Shown piece by piece: positions 5,407-5,683 of a stretch of DNA of 5,683 bases. Origin of the DNA: Roseovarius sp. GTDB taxonomy: Bacteria > Pseudomonadota > Alphaproteobacteria > Rhodobacterales > Rhodobacteraceae. A program made the position numbers and the translations under genes. The notes below the pieces were generated by a model. The model saw only the letters and a program-made list of their open reading frames with translations, did no database searches and had not been told where the DNA came from. The stretch covers positions 1 to 5,683 of the forward strand of contig SLDH01000182.1 in assembly GCA_007125415.1 (NCBI GenBank), written 5' to 3'. The number at the start of each line of letters is the position of its first letter. Within the stretch, counting starts at the first letter, position 1.

Positions 5407-5683
5407 GGGATTCGAACGGGATAATCAGCCCGTTGAGGGGTTGCTGAAAAAATGCTGACTCCCCCCCTCCAAGCCCTTTGAGCCAGAAACCTGTTCCACG
5501 CCACGCTTGCCCCACCTTTTTCGCAGGGGCGACCAGCCCGGGCGGCACCCGAGCCTCCCACCGGGGGGGGCATTGCGACGCTGCAAGAAGCAAAACGGTC
5601 AGAGCGGCTTGGCTACCATAAAGCACAGTCGCCCCAGCGGACCAAAGCGCCCACCCAGGGTCGGGCGCCGCCCTGCTCTTGCC
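5407..5683. other. Stretch without a convincing gene upstream of rpmB
   Basis: These 277 bases hold no frame with protein-like composition that I trust. Visible structure: TGCTGA twice, 11 bp apart (5442 and 5453), around an A run; a C7 run at 5461-5467; a G8 run at 5563-5570; CCCGGG-centred short inverted repeats near 5537-5551; and a palindrome at 5647-5668. The region may be the 3' end of a neighbour beyond the edge, a decayed gene or a long spacer. Confidence 0.4.
5647..5668. repeat. REP-like imperfect palindrome
   Basis: GCGCCC (5647-5652) pairs with GGGCGC (5663-5668), and ACCC (5653-5656) with GGGT (5658-5661), leaving one loop base and one bulge. Read on the minus strand it is followed by TTT. 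It could be a repetitive extragenic palindrome or a weak terminator of a gene beyond the right edge. Confidence 0.4.

Noticed and set aside
5401..5430. A GTTCGAATCCC string on the minus strand resembling a tRNA T-loop
   Set aside because: The flanking bases do not form the 5-bp T stem, and no acceptor, D or anticodon arm can be built around it.
5459..5470. C-rich plus-strand run ending CTCC, like the anti-Shine-Dalgarno loops of some Rhodobacter small RNAs
   Set aside because: There is no flanking stem, promoter or terminator on that strand; a homopolymer run explains it.
5381..5626. An 81-codon minus-strand frame starting with GTG
   Set aside because: It begins with a short hydrophobic stretch but then reads through a homopolymer run with Pro/Gly-rich low-complexity sequence. 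It has no good ribosome site and ends inside the predicted rpmB promoter.

Overview
The window is dense, high-GC bacterial DNA that looks like an alphaproteobacterial (probably Rhodobacterales) chromosome. This rests on the L28 sequence, the type of PCuAC copper chaperone paired with a CxxC-rich exported protein, strong GC bias with long antisense shadow frames, and the gene neighbourhood. No phage, transposase, CRISPR array, rRNA or tRNA was seen.

Left part, minus strand (transcribed from about 3117 down to 1). Four genes are tightly packed: an unassigned helical 142-residue protein (2689-3117), an M17 leucyl-aminopeptidase-family enzyme (1236-2624), a cytosolic-looking SH3/NlpC-P60 cysteine peptidase (388-1239), and an agmatinase-family ureohydrolase (from 395 off the left edge). 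The last three are joined by overlaps of 4 and 8 bp, so translational coupling is likely. The NlpC/P60 protein keeps the residues that let YkfC-type enzymes recognise a free L-Ala-gamma-D-Glu end. With the aminopeptidase this suggests recycling of cell-wall peptides in the cytoplasm. The ureohydrolase frame carries an in-frame TAG at codon 107, before its first metal-binding motif; homologous-looking sequence continues behind the stop to the window edge.

Middle. A beta-class carbonic anhydrase (3219-3869, plus) diverges from the unassigned gene across a 101-bp spacer. It ends facing the PCuAC gene across a 106-bp spacer that holds a GC-rich hairpin flanked by a near-perfect 16-bp direct repeat.

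Right part, minus strand. rpmB (L28, 4976-5284) has a recognisable promoter, a leader with a strong hairpin, and a textbook intrinsic terminator. Right behind the terminator comes a small exported protein with two CxxC motifs (DUF2946-like), then a PCuAC periplasmic copper chaperone with a His-rich tail. The last two look like a copper-handling pair. From about 5407 to the right edge I see no convincing gene, only a REP-like palindrome and G/C homopolymer runs.

No wholly new system is evident. The points most worth checking are the interrupted ureohydrolase and the coupled peptidase pair.
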